48,945 nucleotides of DNA from Syntrophomonadaceae bacterium (GTDB lineage Bacteria; Bacillota; Dethiobacteria; DTU022): assembly GCA_003567725.1 (NCBI GenBank), contig PWYU01000011.1, positions 1 through 48,945 of the forward strand. The letters are read 5' to 3'. The notes under the pieces are model-generated. The model did no database searches and was not told where the DNA came from. It was given only the letters and a program-made list of their open reading frames with translations. Both the position numbers and the translations under genes were made by a program. This document shows, in pieces, positions 27,165 to 36,096 of the stretch. How positions within the stretch are numbered: the stretch's first letter is position 1; each line of letters begins with the position of its first letter.

Positions 27165-27182
27165 CGAATGAGGATTCATTCA
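27165..27182. promoter_or_regulatory. FadR-type operator
   Basis: CGAATGA-GGAT-TCATTCA: two 7-base arms around 4 bases, differing at one arm position from the perfect inverted repeat TGAATGA-N4-TCATTCA known for Bacillus FadR. It lies at the predicted transcription start and 29 bases before the TetR-family gene, so self-repression relieved by long-chain acyl-CoA is the likely control. Confidence 0.75.
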
Positions 27183-27210
27183 TTATAATTGCACTCCACA
27201 CGGAGGGTTT

Positions 27211-27792
27211 ATGGCTAAACGAAGTGGTGAAAAACATCAAATCATTCTGGATGCAGCAGTAAAGACTTTTTCCCGCACCGGATACCACCGCACCCGCGTT
27301 TCAGATATTGCCCGCGAAGCAGGTGTGGCAGACGGTACTGTCTATATTTACTTCGATAATAAAGAGGATATTCTAATATCGCTTTTTCAAAATATAATGA
27401 GCATCTTTGTTGAAGAATTAAAAACTGAGCTTATCCATCGCAAAGACGCCAACGATAAGCTGGATGCGATCATTGATTATCATTTAAGAACCCTGAGCAG
27501 CAAGCCAGAACAGGCCAGGGTCACTCAAATCGAATTAAGGCAAATTGATAAAAATATCAATGAAGGAATATCCAAACCGCTTTTGAGTTATTTCCAGCTC
27601 ATTGAGGAGGTGATTGAAGAAGGCAAAAATCAAGCCCTGTACAGGCAGGAACTCGATACCAGGACCGCTCGAAAAGTGATCTTTGGTGCCATAGACGAGG
27701 TGGTTACCTGCTGGATTATGTCCAGCAAACCATACCAGCTTGCCGATCTAAAAAAACCAGTATACGAAATGCTGGTTAAAGGGCTGCAGTGA
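27211..27792 (+). CDS. fadR: TetR-family regulator, FadR-like (fatty acid degradation)
   Basis: 193 residues. The N-terminal helix-turn-helix region is HQIILDAAVKTFSRTGYHRT, then RVSDIAREAGVADGTVYIYF, close to the FadR/YsiA type of TetR proteins. The C-terminal ligand domain (about 70-190) is helical. It heads an operon with fadN and fadA, and its own start region carries a FadR-like operator. The inferred role is repression of beta-oxidation genes, released by acyl-CoA. CGGAGGG precedes the ATG. Confidence 0.85.
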   Translation: MAKRSGEKHQIILDAAVKTFSRTGYHRTRVSDIAREAGVADGTVYIYFDNKEDILISLFQNIMSIFVEELKTELIHRKDANDKLDAIIDYHLRTLSSKPEQARVTQIELRQIDKNINEGISKPLLSYFQLIEEVIEEGKNQALYRQELDTRTARKVIFGAIDEVVTCWIMSSKPYQLADLKKPVYEMLVKGLQ

Positions 27793-27859
27793 TCAAATAA
27801 AGCCAACTTCTATTTTCAGGCATACCAAGTTAATCCAAGATGATGAAGGAGGTATTTAG

Positions 27860-30268
27860 ATGGCCTTGAAAGAAATAAAAAAGGCTGCTGTTCTCGGCGC
27901 CGGAGTTATGGGCGCCACTATCGCCGCTCACCTGGCCAATGTAGGCATTCCGGTATTATTGCTCGATATTGTTCCCCGTGCACTGACCCCGGAAGAAGAA
28001 AAGAAGGGGCTAACCCTGGAAAGTCCTGAAGTCCGGAATCGCCTGGCAAATAATGGGAAGAGCGAGTTGCTCAAGCAAAAACTGAACCCCCTGTACCGTA
28101 AATCCTACATCGGCCGGATTTCAACCGGCAATTTCGAAGACGACATCGACAAGCTCAAAGACGTAGACTGGGTAATTGAAGTTATCGTGGAAAATATGGA
28201 TATTAAGAAAAAAATGTTTAAACAGGTGGAAGAAAACTGGGTAGAAGGGACAATCGTCTCCTCCAACACTTCCGGCCTTTCCATTAATGAAATGGTTGAA
28301 GATAATTCTCAACAGTTCCGCAAGCATTTTCTGGGAACCCACTTTTTCAACCCACCGCGCTACATGAAACTGCTGGAGCTAATCCCATGTGAAGAGACAT
28401 CACAAGAAGTCCTCTATTACATGCACCGCTTTTGCGAAAGGGTCCTCGGCAAAGGTGTAGTATATGCCAAGGATACCCCCAACTTTATCGCCAACCGCAT
28501 CGGCACCTATGCCATGATGTACACGATTAAGCTGATGCAGGAAGAGAATATGAGCATCGAAGAAATCGACACCATTACCGGCCCACCAATGGGCCACCCC
28601 AAGAGCGCTTCTTTCCGGACCCTCGACATGGTCGGCGTCGATACCTTCTACCATGTATCAAACACGGTCTACAACCAGTCGGACGACCCGGAAGAAAAAG
28701 AAGTCTTTAAGATACCCGACCTGCTGCAAAAAATGGTTGACCAGAAGATGCTTGGCGAAAAATCAAACCAGGGTTTCTACAAAAAAGTCAAAGGTAAAAG
28801 CGGTTCTGAAATTTTAGCCCTGGACTATAATAAATTTGATTACCGGCCCAAAGAAAAACCGCGCTTTGATATCCTTTCTAAAACCAAGCAGGCCGGCCTT
28901 GAAGAAGGCTACAAAATACTGGTCGAATCCGATGACCAGGCCGGCAAATTTGCCTGGAATTTAACCAGGAAGCTTCTCATCTACACCGCCAGGCAGATCC
29001 CCGAAATAGCCGACGACATCGTCAACGTTGACCGGGCCATGCGCTGGGGTTTCAACTGGAAACTGGGCCCCTTCGAAACATGGGATACAATCGGGGTTAA
29101 AGAAAGCGTCGAGCGGATGAAACGCGAAGGTGAAGAAATTCCGGCCAGTGTGGAAGAAATGCTTGGAAAAGGCTTTGAAAGCTTCTACCGGGAAGATGAA
29201 CACGGAGCCCTCTATTTCTATGATTTCGATACCAAGGATTACAAAGCGCTCCCCGTTAGCCCCGAGCTAATCATCCTGCCCGCTCTGAAAAAGCAAAACA
29301 AGCTGATCAAGGGCAACGATGACGGCAGCCTGGTTGACCTCGGTGAGGGGATCTGCTGCCTGGAACAGCACAGCCCACGGCAGGCTTTATCGCCTCAGTT
29401 CTGGGAATTTATCCACGAAGCGGTGGAAGAAGCCGAGAATAATTATGTGGGTATGGTTGTCGCCAATCAGGAAACCAATTTCTGCGTCGGAGCAAACGTA
29501 GCCCTGATGCTGATGGCGGCCCAATCAGGCGACTGGGACATGATCGACCAGACTGCCAGGAGGCTGCAGGATGGCCTGATGGCCATGAAATATGCTTCTA
29601 TACCCGTTGTCACCGCCCCGCATCAGATGACCCTGGGCGGCGGACTGGAAGTAGCCCTGCACGGCGACCGCATGCATGCAGCCGCTGAAACTTATATGGG
29701 TTTAGTGGAGGTAGGCATGGGCTTACTGCCAGGTGGCGGCGGAAACAAGGAATATTTAATTCGATTCACTGAAGGCCTGAAAGAAGGAGTCAAGGTCGAC
29801 CGCCTGCCCTTCGTCCAAAAAGCCTTTGAAGCGATTGCTATGGCCACGGTGGCCACCAGCGCCGCTCATGCAAAAGAGCTCGGTTTTATGAGACCGGCAG
29901 ATAAAATAACGATTAACCAGGACCATTTAATCCATGATGCCAAAAATAGCGCCCTGGCCATGCACCTGGAAGGTTACGAACCCCCCGAACCCAAAATGAT
30001 CCAGGTCCTCGGCGAATACGGAGTAGCCACTTTTAAGGTTGGTGTTCAGAACATGCTCTGGGGCGGCTATATAACCGAGCATGAGCAAAAAATCGCCAAC
30101 GAAATTGCCTTCGTTCTCTGTGGAGGAAATATTAAGCCCCATTCGCTTGTCAGTGAACAATATCTGCTTGATCTTGAAAGAGAAGCATTCCTGCGCCTGC
30201 TCGGAGAGGAAAAAACCCAGGAACGAATTAACCATTTTCTGAGCACAGGCAAGCCTTTACGAAATTAA
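27860..30268 (+). CDS. fadN: 3-hydroxyacyl-CoA dehydrogenase / enoyl-CoA hydratase fusion
   Basis: 802 residues, beta-oxidation hydration and oxidation steps. The N-terminal Rossmann domain has [20 protein letters not shown]; the dehydrogenase domains continue through [18 protein letters not shown] and [12 protein letters not shown], with a second 3HCDH region near 360-440. The C-terminal crotonase-like domain (about 490-720) has [40 protein letters not shown] and [19 protein letters not shown] with the catalytic Glu region. Domain order dehydrogenase-then-hydratase is the FadN type, opposite to E. coli FadB. AAGGAGG precedes the ATG. fadA follows 17 bases later. Confidence 0.95.
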   Translation: MALKEIKKAAVLGAGVMGATIAAHLANVGIPVLLLDIVPRALTPEEEKKGLTLESPEVRNRLANNGKSELLKQKLNPLYRKSYIGRISTGNFEDDIDKLKDVDWVIEVIVENMDIKKKMFKQVEENWVEGTIVSSNTSGLSINEMVEDNSQQFRKHFLGTHFFNPPRYMKLLELIPCEETSQEVLYYMHRFCERVLGKGVVYAKDTPNFIANRIGTYAMMYTIKLMQEENMSIEEIDTITGPPMGHPKSASFRTLDMVGVDTFYHVSNTVYNQSDDPEEKEVFKIPDLLQKMVDQKMLGEKSNQGFYKKVKGKSGSEILALDYNKFDYRPKEKPRFDILSKTKQAGLEEGYKILVESDDQAGKFAWNLTRKLLIYTARQIPEIADDIVNVDRAMRWGFNWKLGPFETWDTIGVKESVERMKREGEEIPASVEEMLGKGFESFYREDEHGALYFYDFDTKDYKALPVSPELIILPALKKQNKLIKGNDDGSLVDLGEGICCLEQHSPRQALSPQFWEFIHEAVEEAENNYVGMVVANQETNFCVGANVALMLMAAQSGDWDMIDQTARRLQDGLMAMKYASIPVVTAPHQMTLGGGLEVALHGDRMHAAAETYMGLVEVGMGLLPGGGGNKEYLIRFTEGLKEGVKVDRLPFVQKAFEAIAMATVATSAAHAKELGFMRPADKITINQDHLIHDAKNSALAMHLEGYEPPEPKMIQVLGEYGVATFKVGVQNMLWGGYITEHEQKIANEIAFVLCGGNIKPHSLVSEQYLLDLEREAFLRLLGEEKTQERINHFLSTGKPLRN

Positions 30269-30285
30269 AAGAGGAGGTTAGTAAT

Positions 30286-31464
30286 ATGAAAGAAGCTGTT
30301 ATCGTTTCCATCGTCAGGACAGCTATTGGCAGGGCGCCGCGAGGCACACTGCGGAGCACCCGGCCTGAATATATGGGCGCTACGGCTGTTACAGAAGCAA
30401 TTAACCGGGCCGTGGGCCTGGATAAAGCAGAAATAGAAGATGTCATTCTTGGCTGCTCTTTTCCGGAAGCTGAACAGGGTATGAACTTAGGCCGGATTGT
30501 AGCCCTCCAGGCCGGGCTTCCCGACACAGTGCCCGGTCAGACCATAAACCGCTTCTGTTCCTCCGGCTTGCAGTCAATTGCCATGGCTGCTGAAAGAATC
30601 ATGTGCGGTTTTGCCGATGTTATTGTAGCCGGCGGGGTAGAGAGTATGAGCATGGTGCCACTGGGCGGAAATAAGCTGGCGCCGAGCCCGCAGCTGGTTG
30701 AAGATCATATCGAAACTTACACACCCATGGGCATTACCGCCGAGTTTGTTGCCCAGCGCTTTAATATCTCAAGGGAAGATCAGGACCACTTCGGCCTGAA
30801 AAGTCACCAGAAGGCAGCAGCAGCCACTAAAGAAGGGCGCTTTAAAGACGAAATCATACCCCTTAAAATTGTTGAACGTGAAGTTGATGCCGACAACAAG
30901 ATTGTCGAAAAAGAAAAGACCTTTGAAGTGGACGAAGGAATTCGACCGGAGACCAGTCTGGAAGCGCTTTCCAAACTGCGCCCGGCTTTTCATGCCAAAG
31001 GGACTGTAACCGCAGGCAACTCTTCTCAGACCAGCGATGGCGCAGCGGCAACTGTAGTAATGTCAGCAGAAAAAGCTCAGGCCCTGGGCTTAAAACCAAT
31101 CGCTGTATTCCGGGGATTCAGCGTGGCCGGCTGTCCGCCTGAAATTATGGGGATCGGCCCTGCTGTTGCTATTCCAAAATTAATGGAGCAAACTGGGATG
31201 AAAATCGAAGACATTGATTTAGTCGAGCTAAATGAAGCTTTCGCTTCCCAGGCCCTCTACTGCATCCGCGAACTGGGTCTTGATGAAAACAACGTCAATG
31301 TTAACGGCGGAGCTATTGCCCTCGGACACCCGCTGGGGTGTACCGGAACCAAACTATCCGCCACCCTGCTGCATGAAATGAGCAGGCGCGGATCCCGTTA
31401 CGGTGTTGTCTCTATGTGCATTGGCGGCGGCATGGGAGCAGCCGGACTGTTTGAACGAACCTAA
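30286..31464 (+). CDS. fadA: Acetyl-CoA acyltransferase (3-ketoacyl-CoA thiolase)
   Basis: 392-residue thiolase. The nucleophilic Cys91 lies in [19 protein letters not shown], the catalytic His in [16 protein letters not shown] and the second Cys378 in [13 protein letters not shown]. It cleaves 3-ketoacyl-CoA with CoA, releasing acetyl-CoA. GAGGAGG precedes the ATG. No acyl-CoA dehydrogenase or acyl-CoA ligase gene is next to it, so the first steps of the cycle must be encoded elsewhere. Confidence 0.95.
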   Translation: MKEAVIVSIVRTAIGRAPRGTLRSTRPEYMGATAVTEAINRAVGLDKAEIEDVILGCSFPEAEQGMNLGRIVALQAGLPDTVPGQTINRFCSSGLQSIAMAAERIMCGFADVIVAGGVESMSMVPLGGNKLAPSPQLVEDHIETYTPMGITAEFVAQRFNISREDQDHFGLKSHQKAAAATKEGRFKDEIIPLKIVEREVDADNKIVEKEKTFEVDEGIRPETSLEALSKLRPAFHAKGTVTAGNSSQTSDGAAATVVMSAEKAQALGLKPIAVFRGFSVAGCPPEIMGIGPAVAIPKLMEQTGMKIEDIDLVELNEAFASQALYCIRELGLDENNVNVNGGAIALGHPLGCTGTKLSATLLHEMSRRGSRYGVVSMCIGGGMGAAGLFERT

Positions 31465-31516
31465 AATCGCCATCAATTAAACATGCCGGTTTAATCTATT
31501 TTATTAGTTAGCTGGG

Positions 31517-31588
31517 AAAAAGGGCACTGTGCTTAATCAGATCAGGTTTTTATGTTATGATTATAGTACAGTGTCACTTTTTATTTTA
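31517..31588 (+). terminator. Probable terminator after fadA (long imperfect hairpin)
   Basis: Arms at 31517-31533 (AAAAAGGGCACTGTGCT) and 31565-31582 pair with one bulge and one mismatch around a 31-base loop; the right arm ends in T5 followed by ATTTT. It lies about 50 bases after the fadA stop. The long loop is unusual for a terminator, and a small decayed mobile element is an alternative. Confidence 0.5.
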
Positions 31589-31984
31589 ACAGTATTAAAA
31601 TTAAAGGATGCTTAATAAACTCTTTAAAATTCCGAGCACTGCAGAATTTTTTATAGATTAACTGCTTAGCCTGCTTGAAGATTACTGCACTTGCTGATCC
31701 TTTAGGCTGAAGCTGCACCGGTTTAGTTTTAAACCTTTTGCCCGGGCCTGCGCTTTTGAAAAGCTTATCTTAAGCTTTCGCTCGGTGGCCGGTTTCTTAA
31801 CGGCCAAACCGCTCCAGACTTCGCTTCACCGGCATTTTGATGCCTGCCCTTCATGCTCGCTTCAACTTTATTAAGCAGGCTTCAGCAGGATTAAACGACG
31901 CCGGTTCAGTAGTTACTTTAAAGATAATAAATGACAGGCCAGCTTGCTTTATATTAACCCGGCAAGTCTAAAAAGAAAACTTGC
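31589..31984. other. Gene-free stretch with small hairpins and a partial inverted copy of repeat B
   Basis: No convincing coding frame. It has local hairpins (GGCAT/ATGCC at about 31831-31844; GGCCGGTTT...AACGGCC around 31790-31806). At about 31857-31892 it carries, on the opposite strand, CCTGCTGAAG and TTGAAGCGAGCA elements like those of repeat family B at 34269, separated by extra bases. It may be a decayed repeat. Confidence 0.4.
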
Positions 31985-31997
31985 TAAGGAGGGCACA

Positions 31998-33173
31998 ATG
32001 ACACCTTTTAAGGAACTGCAAAACCGGATTAACAAACTACAGTCTGCCATGCAAAAAAACGCTATGGGCGCAGCATTAATAGTCGAGCGGGCAAACTTGT
32101 TCTATTTTAGCGGCACCGGCCAAAATGGCCATCTTTTTGTTCCAGCCGAAGGCGAACCGGTACTGGTCGTAAAGAAATCTTTAACCCGGGCCCAGCAGGA
32201 AAGCGCCCTGGATCATATTATCCCCTTCTTGGGCTGGGAAACACTGGTAAATTTAATTAAAGAAAATATTAACCCTTCAGCACCGATTGGCCTTGAAATG
32301 GATGTCTTACCGGCAAACCTGTATTTCCGCTACCAGGAAAAAATGCCAAATTACCGGCTGGTTGATATCTCAAACATCATCCGTCAAATCCGGTCCATCA
32401 AATCTGATTATGAAATCGGCCAGATGAAAGAAGCGGCCTTGATCAGCAAATCTGTTTTTAATCATGCCCGGGACATTATCAAGGAAGGAATGGCTGAAGT
32501 GGAATTGGCCGGACATCTTGAATTTCATGCCCGCACCCTGGGGCACCAGGGTGCAGTCCGGATGCGCGGCTTTAACCAGGAGCTGTACTATGGCCACATC
32601 CTAACCGGTGAAAATGCCGCCATCATTTCATTTTTCGATGGCCCCACCGGGGGCACCGGGCTCAATCCTTCTTTCCCCCAGGGCGCCGGAGCGATGGCAA
32701 TCAGAAAAAATGAGCCGATTCTGATCGACTTCGTCAGCGTCCTGAGAGGTTACATGGTTGATCAAACCCGTATTTTCTGTCTGGGTTCACCTCCCCTGCA
32801 CCTGCTTGAAGCCCACCGTCAGGCCATAGGCATCAAAAAAACTCTGGCTGAAACAGGAAAACCGGGGATTAAATGCAGCGATCTCTTTGCTAAAGCCTCG
32901 GAAATGGCCATTAAAGCAGGCCTGGCCAACCATTTTATGGGTTATGTAGAAAAAGTCAATTTCATCGGCCACGGTGTTGGCATCGAGCTGGATGAACTGC
33001 CGGTAATCGCGCCCGGATATGATCAACCTTTAGTTGAAGGAATGGTTTTTGCTTTAGAACCTAAATTTATATTTCCTTCCGAGGGAACCGTTGGTATTGA
33101 GGATACCTTTTTAGTAGGTCCTGATGGCCTGATCCAGCTGACAGAATTTGACGATGAAATGCAGGAACTATAA
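31998..33173 (+). CDS. M24-family aminopeptidase (Xaa-Pro peptidase-like)
   Basis: 391 residues, pita-bread fold. The N-terminal creatinase-like domain (1-140) has IVERANLFYFSGTGQNGHLF. The catalytic domain includes IRSIKSDYEIGQMKEAALIS and the metal ligands in ILIDFVSVLRGYMVDQTRIF (Asp, Asp), GHGVGIELDELPVI (His), a Glu in FALEPKFIFP and GIEDTFLV (Glu). It probably removes N-terminal residues ahead of proline, or cleaves X-Pro dipeptides. ATG 31998 is chosen because AAGGAGG lies seven bases upstream; an in-frame ATG/TTG further up has no such site. Confidence 0.9.
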   Translation: MTPFKELQNRINKLQSAMQKNAMGAALIVERANLFYFSGTGQNGHLFVPAEGEPVLVVKKSLTRAQQESALDHIIPFLGWETLVNLIKENINPSAPIGLEMDVLPANLYFRYQEKMPNYRLVDISNIIRQIRSIKSDYEIGQMKEAALISKSVFNHARDIIKEGMAEVELAGHLEFHARTLGHQGAVRMRGFNQELYYGHILTGENAAIISFFDGPTGGTGLNPSFPQGAGAMAIRKNEPILIDFVSVLRGYMVDQTRIFCLGSPPLHLLEAHRQAIGIKKTLAETGKPGIKCSDLFAKASEMAIKAGLANHFMGYVEKVNFIGHGVGIELDELPVIAPGYDQPLVEGMVFALEPKFIFPSEGTVGIEDTFLVGPDGLIQLTEFDDEMQEL

Positions 33174-33186
33174 AAAAACAAAAAAA

Positions 33187-33239
33187 CAGCATCCTCTGCC
33201 CACATTTTAGATAAAAGTAAAACAGCGGATGCTTATTTT
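33187..33239 (+). terminator. First hairpin terminator after the M24 peptidase
   Basis: AGCATCC (33187-33193) pairs with GGATGCT (33226-33232), extended inward by CTG/CAG after one mismatch, followed by TATTTTTG. The loop is long, so it is weaker than the hairpin just downstream. Confidence 0.5.
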
Positions 33240-33252
33240 TGTATTAGCAGAT

Positions 33253-33274
33253 AGAGCCGACCGGCTCTTTTTTT
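33253..33274 (+). terminator. Second, compact terminator after the M24 peptidase
   Basis: AGAGCC-GACC-GGCTCT followed by T7. It terminates plus-strand transcription 80 bases after the peptidase stop and lies eight bases from the stop of the convergent small lipoprotein frame. Confidence 0.8.
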
Positions 33275-33281
33275 AATACTA

Positions 33282-33365
33282 TCAGCCGCCTCCAGGCACG
33301 CAGCCGGACATCACAAGCAGGCTAAAAATTGCCAGGGCTACAATTGCAACTGTTATATAGCGCAT
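33282..33365 (-). CDS. Very small lipoprotein-like peptide (27 residues)
   Basis: Residues: basic start MRY, hydrophobic segment ITVAIVALAIFSLLV, then MSGC and VPGGG before TGA. MSGC fits a lipobox, so after processing only a lipidated CVPGGG hexapeptide would remain. AGAGGTG lies six bases before the ATG. Size and layout recall entericidin-like small lipoproteins, but no family can be assigned. The frame is too short for routine gene finders; start, ribosome site and lipobox together support it. Confidence 0.55.
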   Translation of the reverse strand: MRYITVAIVALAIFSLLVMSGCVPGGG

Positions 33366-33441
33366 TAATACACCTCTTTCAAATTATTTATATTATTAAT
33401 AACACAACTAAGTACGATTAGCAATATTAATAATTACAAAA

Positions 33442-33651
33442 TGTGTAAAAGCTTTTGCATTTTTTCACAGATCATTATTAAAGCCAGGATATTATGCAAA
33501 TCAGATTATGTTAACCTGACAAACATTAAATTATTTTTTTTGTATTAAAATCAGCATTTATAAAAAGCAAATACCTGTTCTGTCAACAGTATACACAGAG
33601 TTATCCACAGGAACAGGCCGATTTCACCGTCTCAAGATCAACTTATCCACA
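33442..33651. promoter_or_regulatory. Cluster of DnaA-box-like sequences
   Basis: Two exact TTATCCACA boxes (33601-33609, 33643-33651), one near-match GTATACACA (33589-33597) and TGTGTAAAA (33442-33450, minus-strand TTTTACACA). The intervening 33500-33575 is very AT-rich. This fits a DnaA-binding site, either an origin-like or DnaA-titrating element. No dnaA/dnaN genes are nearby, so a chromosomal origin is not claimed. No gene is visible between 33366 and 33750. Confidence 0.4.
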
Positions 33652-33750
33652 CAATCCGCATTAAGTAACCATAATATTAAACCTTTTTTTGCCAGATAAA
33701 GTGGCATAATAATTGATTGCAGGCCCATTTTTTTTACTATATTTTTAAAA

Positions 33751-33880
33751 CGCTTGCTACTGCTCAACCTATTGTCCTTGTTGAATGATAAGCAGCACCA
33801 TGGGGCCATTCCGAACGTCCTTTAAAGCGCAGTTTTAAGGCCGAAGGGAAGACGGTGGAACCGTCCCCTGTGGATTGAAA
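33751..33880. repeat. Dispersed repeat family A, copy 1
   Basis: Shares with 37233-37350 the series TTGCTACTG, CTTGTTGAATGATAAGCA, CCATGGGG, GAACG, AAAGC, AAGACGGTGGAA and CCCCTGTGG. The two outer blocks form a partly decayed hairpin (GGGGCCATTCC against GGAACCGTCCCC). It resembles a REP-like palindromic element. It ends about 140 bases before the ferredoxin gene. Confidence 0.75.
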
Positions 33881-34021
33881 ATAGCTGTTTCGACAATCAT
33901 TACAATTCAAAACCGCAAAGCTAAATTTATAAAAATATGCATATTAAAAAAGGGAAAATGGATTAATTAGCGAATATGACTTAATGGATAATTACCATTA
34001 CTTTATTAAGGAGGCATCAGC

Positions 34022-34204
34022 ATGGAAATCAAGGTAAATGATGATTGCAGCGCATGCGGTATTTGTGAGGATATTTGTCCCGATGTTTTTGAATTAGGAG
34101 ATGAAAAAGCAGAAGTAAAAGTTAACCCAGTGCCTGCAGAACATGAAGATAGTGTCCGTGAAGCAGCTGAAGAATGTCCCACCGAGTCCATAGAGATCTC
34201 CTGA
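34022..34204 (+). CDS. Small ferredoxin (single [4Fe-4S] type)
   Basis: 60 residues, acidic. CSACGICEDICP (Cys9, 12, 15, 19) and a distal Cys in EECPTESIEI are present. A classical 2[4Fe-4S] ferredoxin would have eight Cys, so one cluster is held by Cys9, 12, 15 and the distal Cys; Cys19 is extra and could form a disulfide or be spare. Candidate electron carrier for Kor and Rnf, but this link is inference. AAGGAGG precedes the ATG. It stands alone between repeats A and B. Confidence 0.9.
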   Translation: MEIKVNDDCSACGICEDICPDVFELGDEKAEVKVNPVPAEHEDSVREAAEECPTESIEIS

Positions 34205-34225
34205 AAAAACTAACATCAACCTTGA

Positions 34226-34258
34226 ACAAAACCCGCCTTAAAGCGGGTTTTGTTTTTT
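34226..34258 (+). terminator. Intrinsic terminator of the ferredoxin gene
   Basis: Eleven-base perfect stem ACAAAACCCGC/GCGGGTTTTGT with a six-base loop, ending in T6, 22 bases after the stop codon. Confidence 0.9.
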
Positions 34259-34268
34259 AATTTTAACG

Positions 34269-34374
34269 ACACAGCCTCTGCTGTCATGACCCCGTGGAGC
34301 CTGCTGAAGAAAACTGAAGCGAGCACATTCTTATTCAGCAGGCAACCGCAGCTAAATATGTCTAATTTGATACT
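34269..34374. repeat. Dispersed repeat family B, copy 1
   Basis: Shares with 37114-37220 the blocks ACA-ACCT, GTCATGA, GCTGAAGAAA, GAGCACA and TTCAGCAGGCAACCGCA plus TAAATAT. GCCTGCTGAA and TTCAGCAGGC are inverted and can form a hairpin. It follows the ferredoxin terminator directly. From 34375 to 34499 nothing but the ribosome site of the next gene is seen. Confidence 0.75.
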
Positions 34375-34499
34375 CTTAATTAACCAAAATGCCAGCGAAA
34401 ATGTTCAGCTGCAATCTCTTAAAACATAGATGAAGGAGTTTTTTTCTACATTGCCGAATTAGATAATAAAGAAATTCTGCAATGCACGGAGGGAAAAGC

Positions 34500-36050
34500 T
34501 TGAAGCTGGAAAAACTTATTAAAACCCTGCCCATTTTAGAAGAAAGATCCTGCTCCAGGGCAAGCGCAGCTGAAGAGATCCGGGGGCTGGCTTATCACTC
34601 GGGTCAGGTTGAAGAAGGATTTTTATTTGTTTGCCTCAAAGGATATAAAACTGATGGCCACCTTTATTTAGGACAGGCTTTATCAAATGGAGCAGCTGCC
34701 GCCGTGGTCGAAGAGATCAGGGAAGAAATCAATATACCTCAGTATCGTGTAGACGACAGCAGGGCAGCCCTGGCAGCCCTGGCCAATCGCTTTTATGATT
34801 ATCCTTCCTCAAAACTTCATGTTACCGGAGTAACTGCCACCAATGGCAAAACTTCCACCACCTATATGCTCCATGCTATCTATGAAGAAGCTGGCTTTAA
34901 TACCGGCCTGGTCGGTACAGTGATTGTTAAAACCGGCAGTGAGATCAGGCCGGCAGAACTGACAACGCCAGAATCTTTGGACCTGCACCGTTTTTTTCAC
35001 CAGATGGTAGAGCAAAAAGTCTCCCACGCGGTGATGGAAGCGTCTTCATCAGGGCTGGAATTAAAAAGGGTAGGTCATATTGATTTCGATACCGTCGTTC
35101 TTAATAACATCAGCCGTGAACACATCGACCTGCACGGATCTTTTGAATCCTACTTCAAAGCCAAGGCAGGATTAATACGCAGGGCCAAAAAAGGCAGCTG
35201 GGCTGTATTAAACCTGGACTGCCCTTACAGCGCTTCGTTGAAAAATGAAACCGCAGCCCAGGTATTGACCTACGGCCTGAAGAACAGGGAAGCGGACTTA
35301 CTGGTAAGCGAACTCGATTTAAGCACCGGGAGAGCCCGGTTCAAAGTTGAGGTGCTAAAGAAAGAACCGGCAGCGATATTTGCCGATTATCCTGACTCCT
35401 TCCAGGTGGAACTCTCGGTTCTTGGCTTACACAGCGTTTATAATGCCATGGCAGCAATCCTGGCTGCCCTGCTGCAAAAAATTCCTTTATCCGTGATCCA
35501 GAAAGCCTTAAAAGATTTCCGCGGGGTGGAAAGACGATTCGAACTCATCTTTGAAGATGATATCAAGGTTATTGATGATCATTTTGCCAATTACGGCAAT
35601 ATCAACGTTACCCTGGAAACCCTGCAAATGATGGACTACAATAACCTGCATCTGATCTATGCTATCAGGGGCGGAAGAGGAGTAACCGTCAACCGGGAAA
35701 ATGCCAAAGGAATTGCTGAGTGGGCCCCCGGACTGGGTTTGAATAAAGTTATCGCCACAATCAGCCGTTCTCATACCGATGAAAAAGATCTAGTTGCTGA
35801 AGAAGAACAAGCCGTTTTTAAAGAAGTTATGGAAAAAGCGGGGCTTGATGTGGAAATATATGAAGAGCTGCCCGATGCCATCGCCCGGGGCCTGGAAAAT
35901 GCCGCCCCGGGGGATGTGATCCTGCTGGCCGGATGCCAGGGCATGGATTACGGCGCTTCGGTTTGCCTGGAGCAAATCCACCACCTGAAACCACACCTTG
36001 ATAAAGCAAAAGTCTTTGCCGCCCTGAAAAACAGGGTGGCGGGTGTTTAA
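34500..36050 (+). CDS. Divergent MurE-like Mur ligase
   Basis: 516 residues with the three Mur-ligase domains. The N-terminal part has the MurE-type EGFLFVCLKGYKTDGHLYLG; the P-loop is GVTATNGKTSTTYMLH (about 110); LTTPESLDLHRFFHQMV, MEASSSGLELKRVGHIDF and FESYFKAKAGLI (carbamylated-Lys region) follow. Two expected motifs are changed: DYAHTPD is replaced by DDHFANYGNI and the DNPR diaminopimelate motif by RSHTDEKDLV. It may therefore use another amino acid or a non-peptidoglycan substrate. The start TTG at 34500 is chosen because ACGGAGGG lies seven bases before it. It is not in a cell-division gene cluster. Confidence 0.8.
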   Translation: MKLEKLIKTLPILEERSCSRASAAEEIRGLAYHSGQVEEGFLFVCLKGYKTDGHLYLGQALSNGAAAAVVEEIREEINIPQYRVDDSRAALAALANRFYDYPSSKLHVTGVTATNGKTSTTYMLHAIYEEAGFNTGLVGTVIVKTGSEIRPAELTTPESLDLHRFFHQMVEQKVSHAVMEASSSGLELKRVGHIDFDTVVLNNISREHIDLHGSFESYFKAKAGLIRRAKKGSWAVLNLDCPYSASLKNETAAQVLTYGLKNREADLLVSELDLSTGRARFKVEVLKKEPAAIFADYPDSFQVELSVLGLHSVYNAMAAILAALLQKIPLSVIQKALKDFRGVERRFELIFEDDIKVIDDHFANYGNINVTLETLQMMDYNNLHLIYAIRGGRGVTVNRENAKGIAEWAPGLGLNKVIATISRSHTDEKDLVAEEEQAVFKEVMEKAGLDVEIYEELPDAIARGLENAAPGDVILLAGCQGMDYGASVCLEQIHHLKPHLDKAKVFAALKNRVAGV

Positions 36051-36096
36051 TTCACTTATGCAGCTTCAGGAATAATCTGCCCAAAGCCCCTCTGGT

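Noticed and set aside
33442-33651. Chromosomal origin (oriC)
   Set aside because: DnaA boxes are present but dnaA, dnaN, recF and gyrase genes are not nearby; only a DnaA-box cluster is claimed.
33840-33880. T-box-like GGTGGAACCG sequence in repeat A
   Set aside because: It recurs in all three copies of a dispersed palindrome, lies before no aminoacyl-tRNA synthetase or amino-acid gene, and lacks the other T-box stems.
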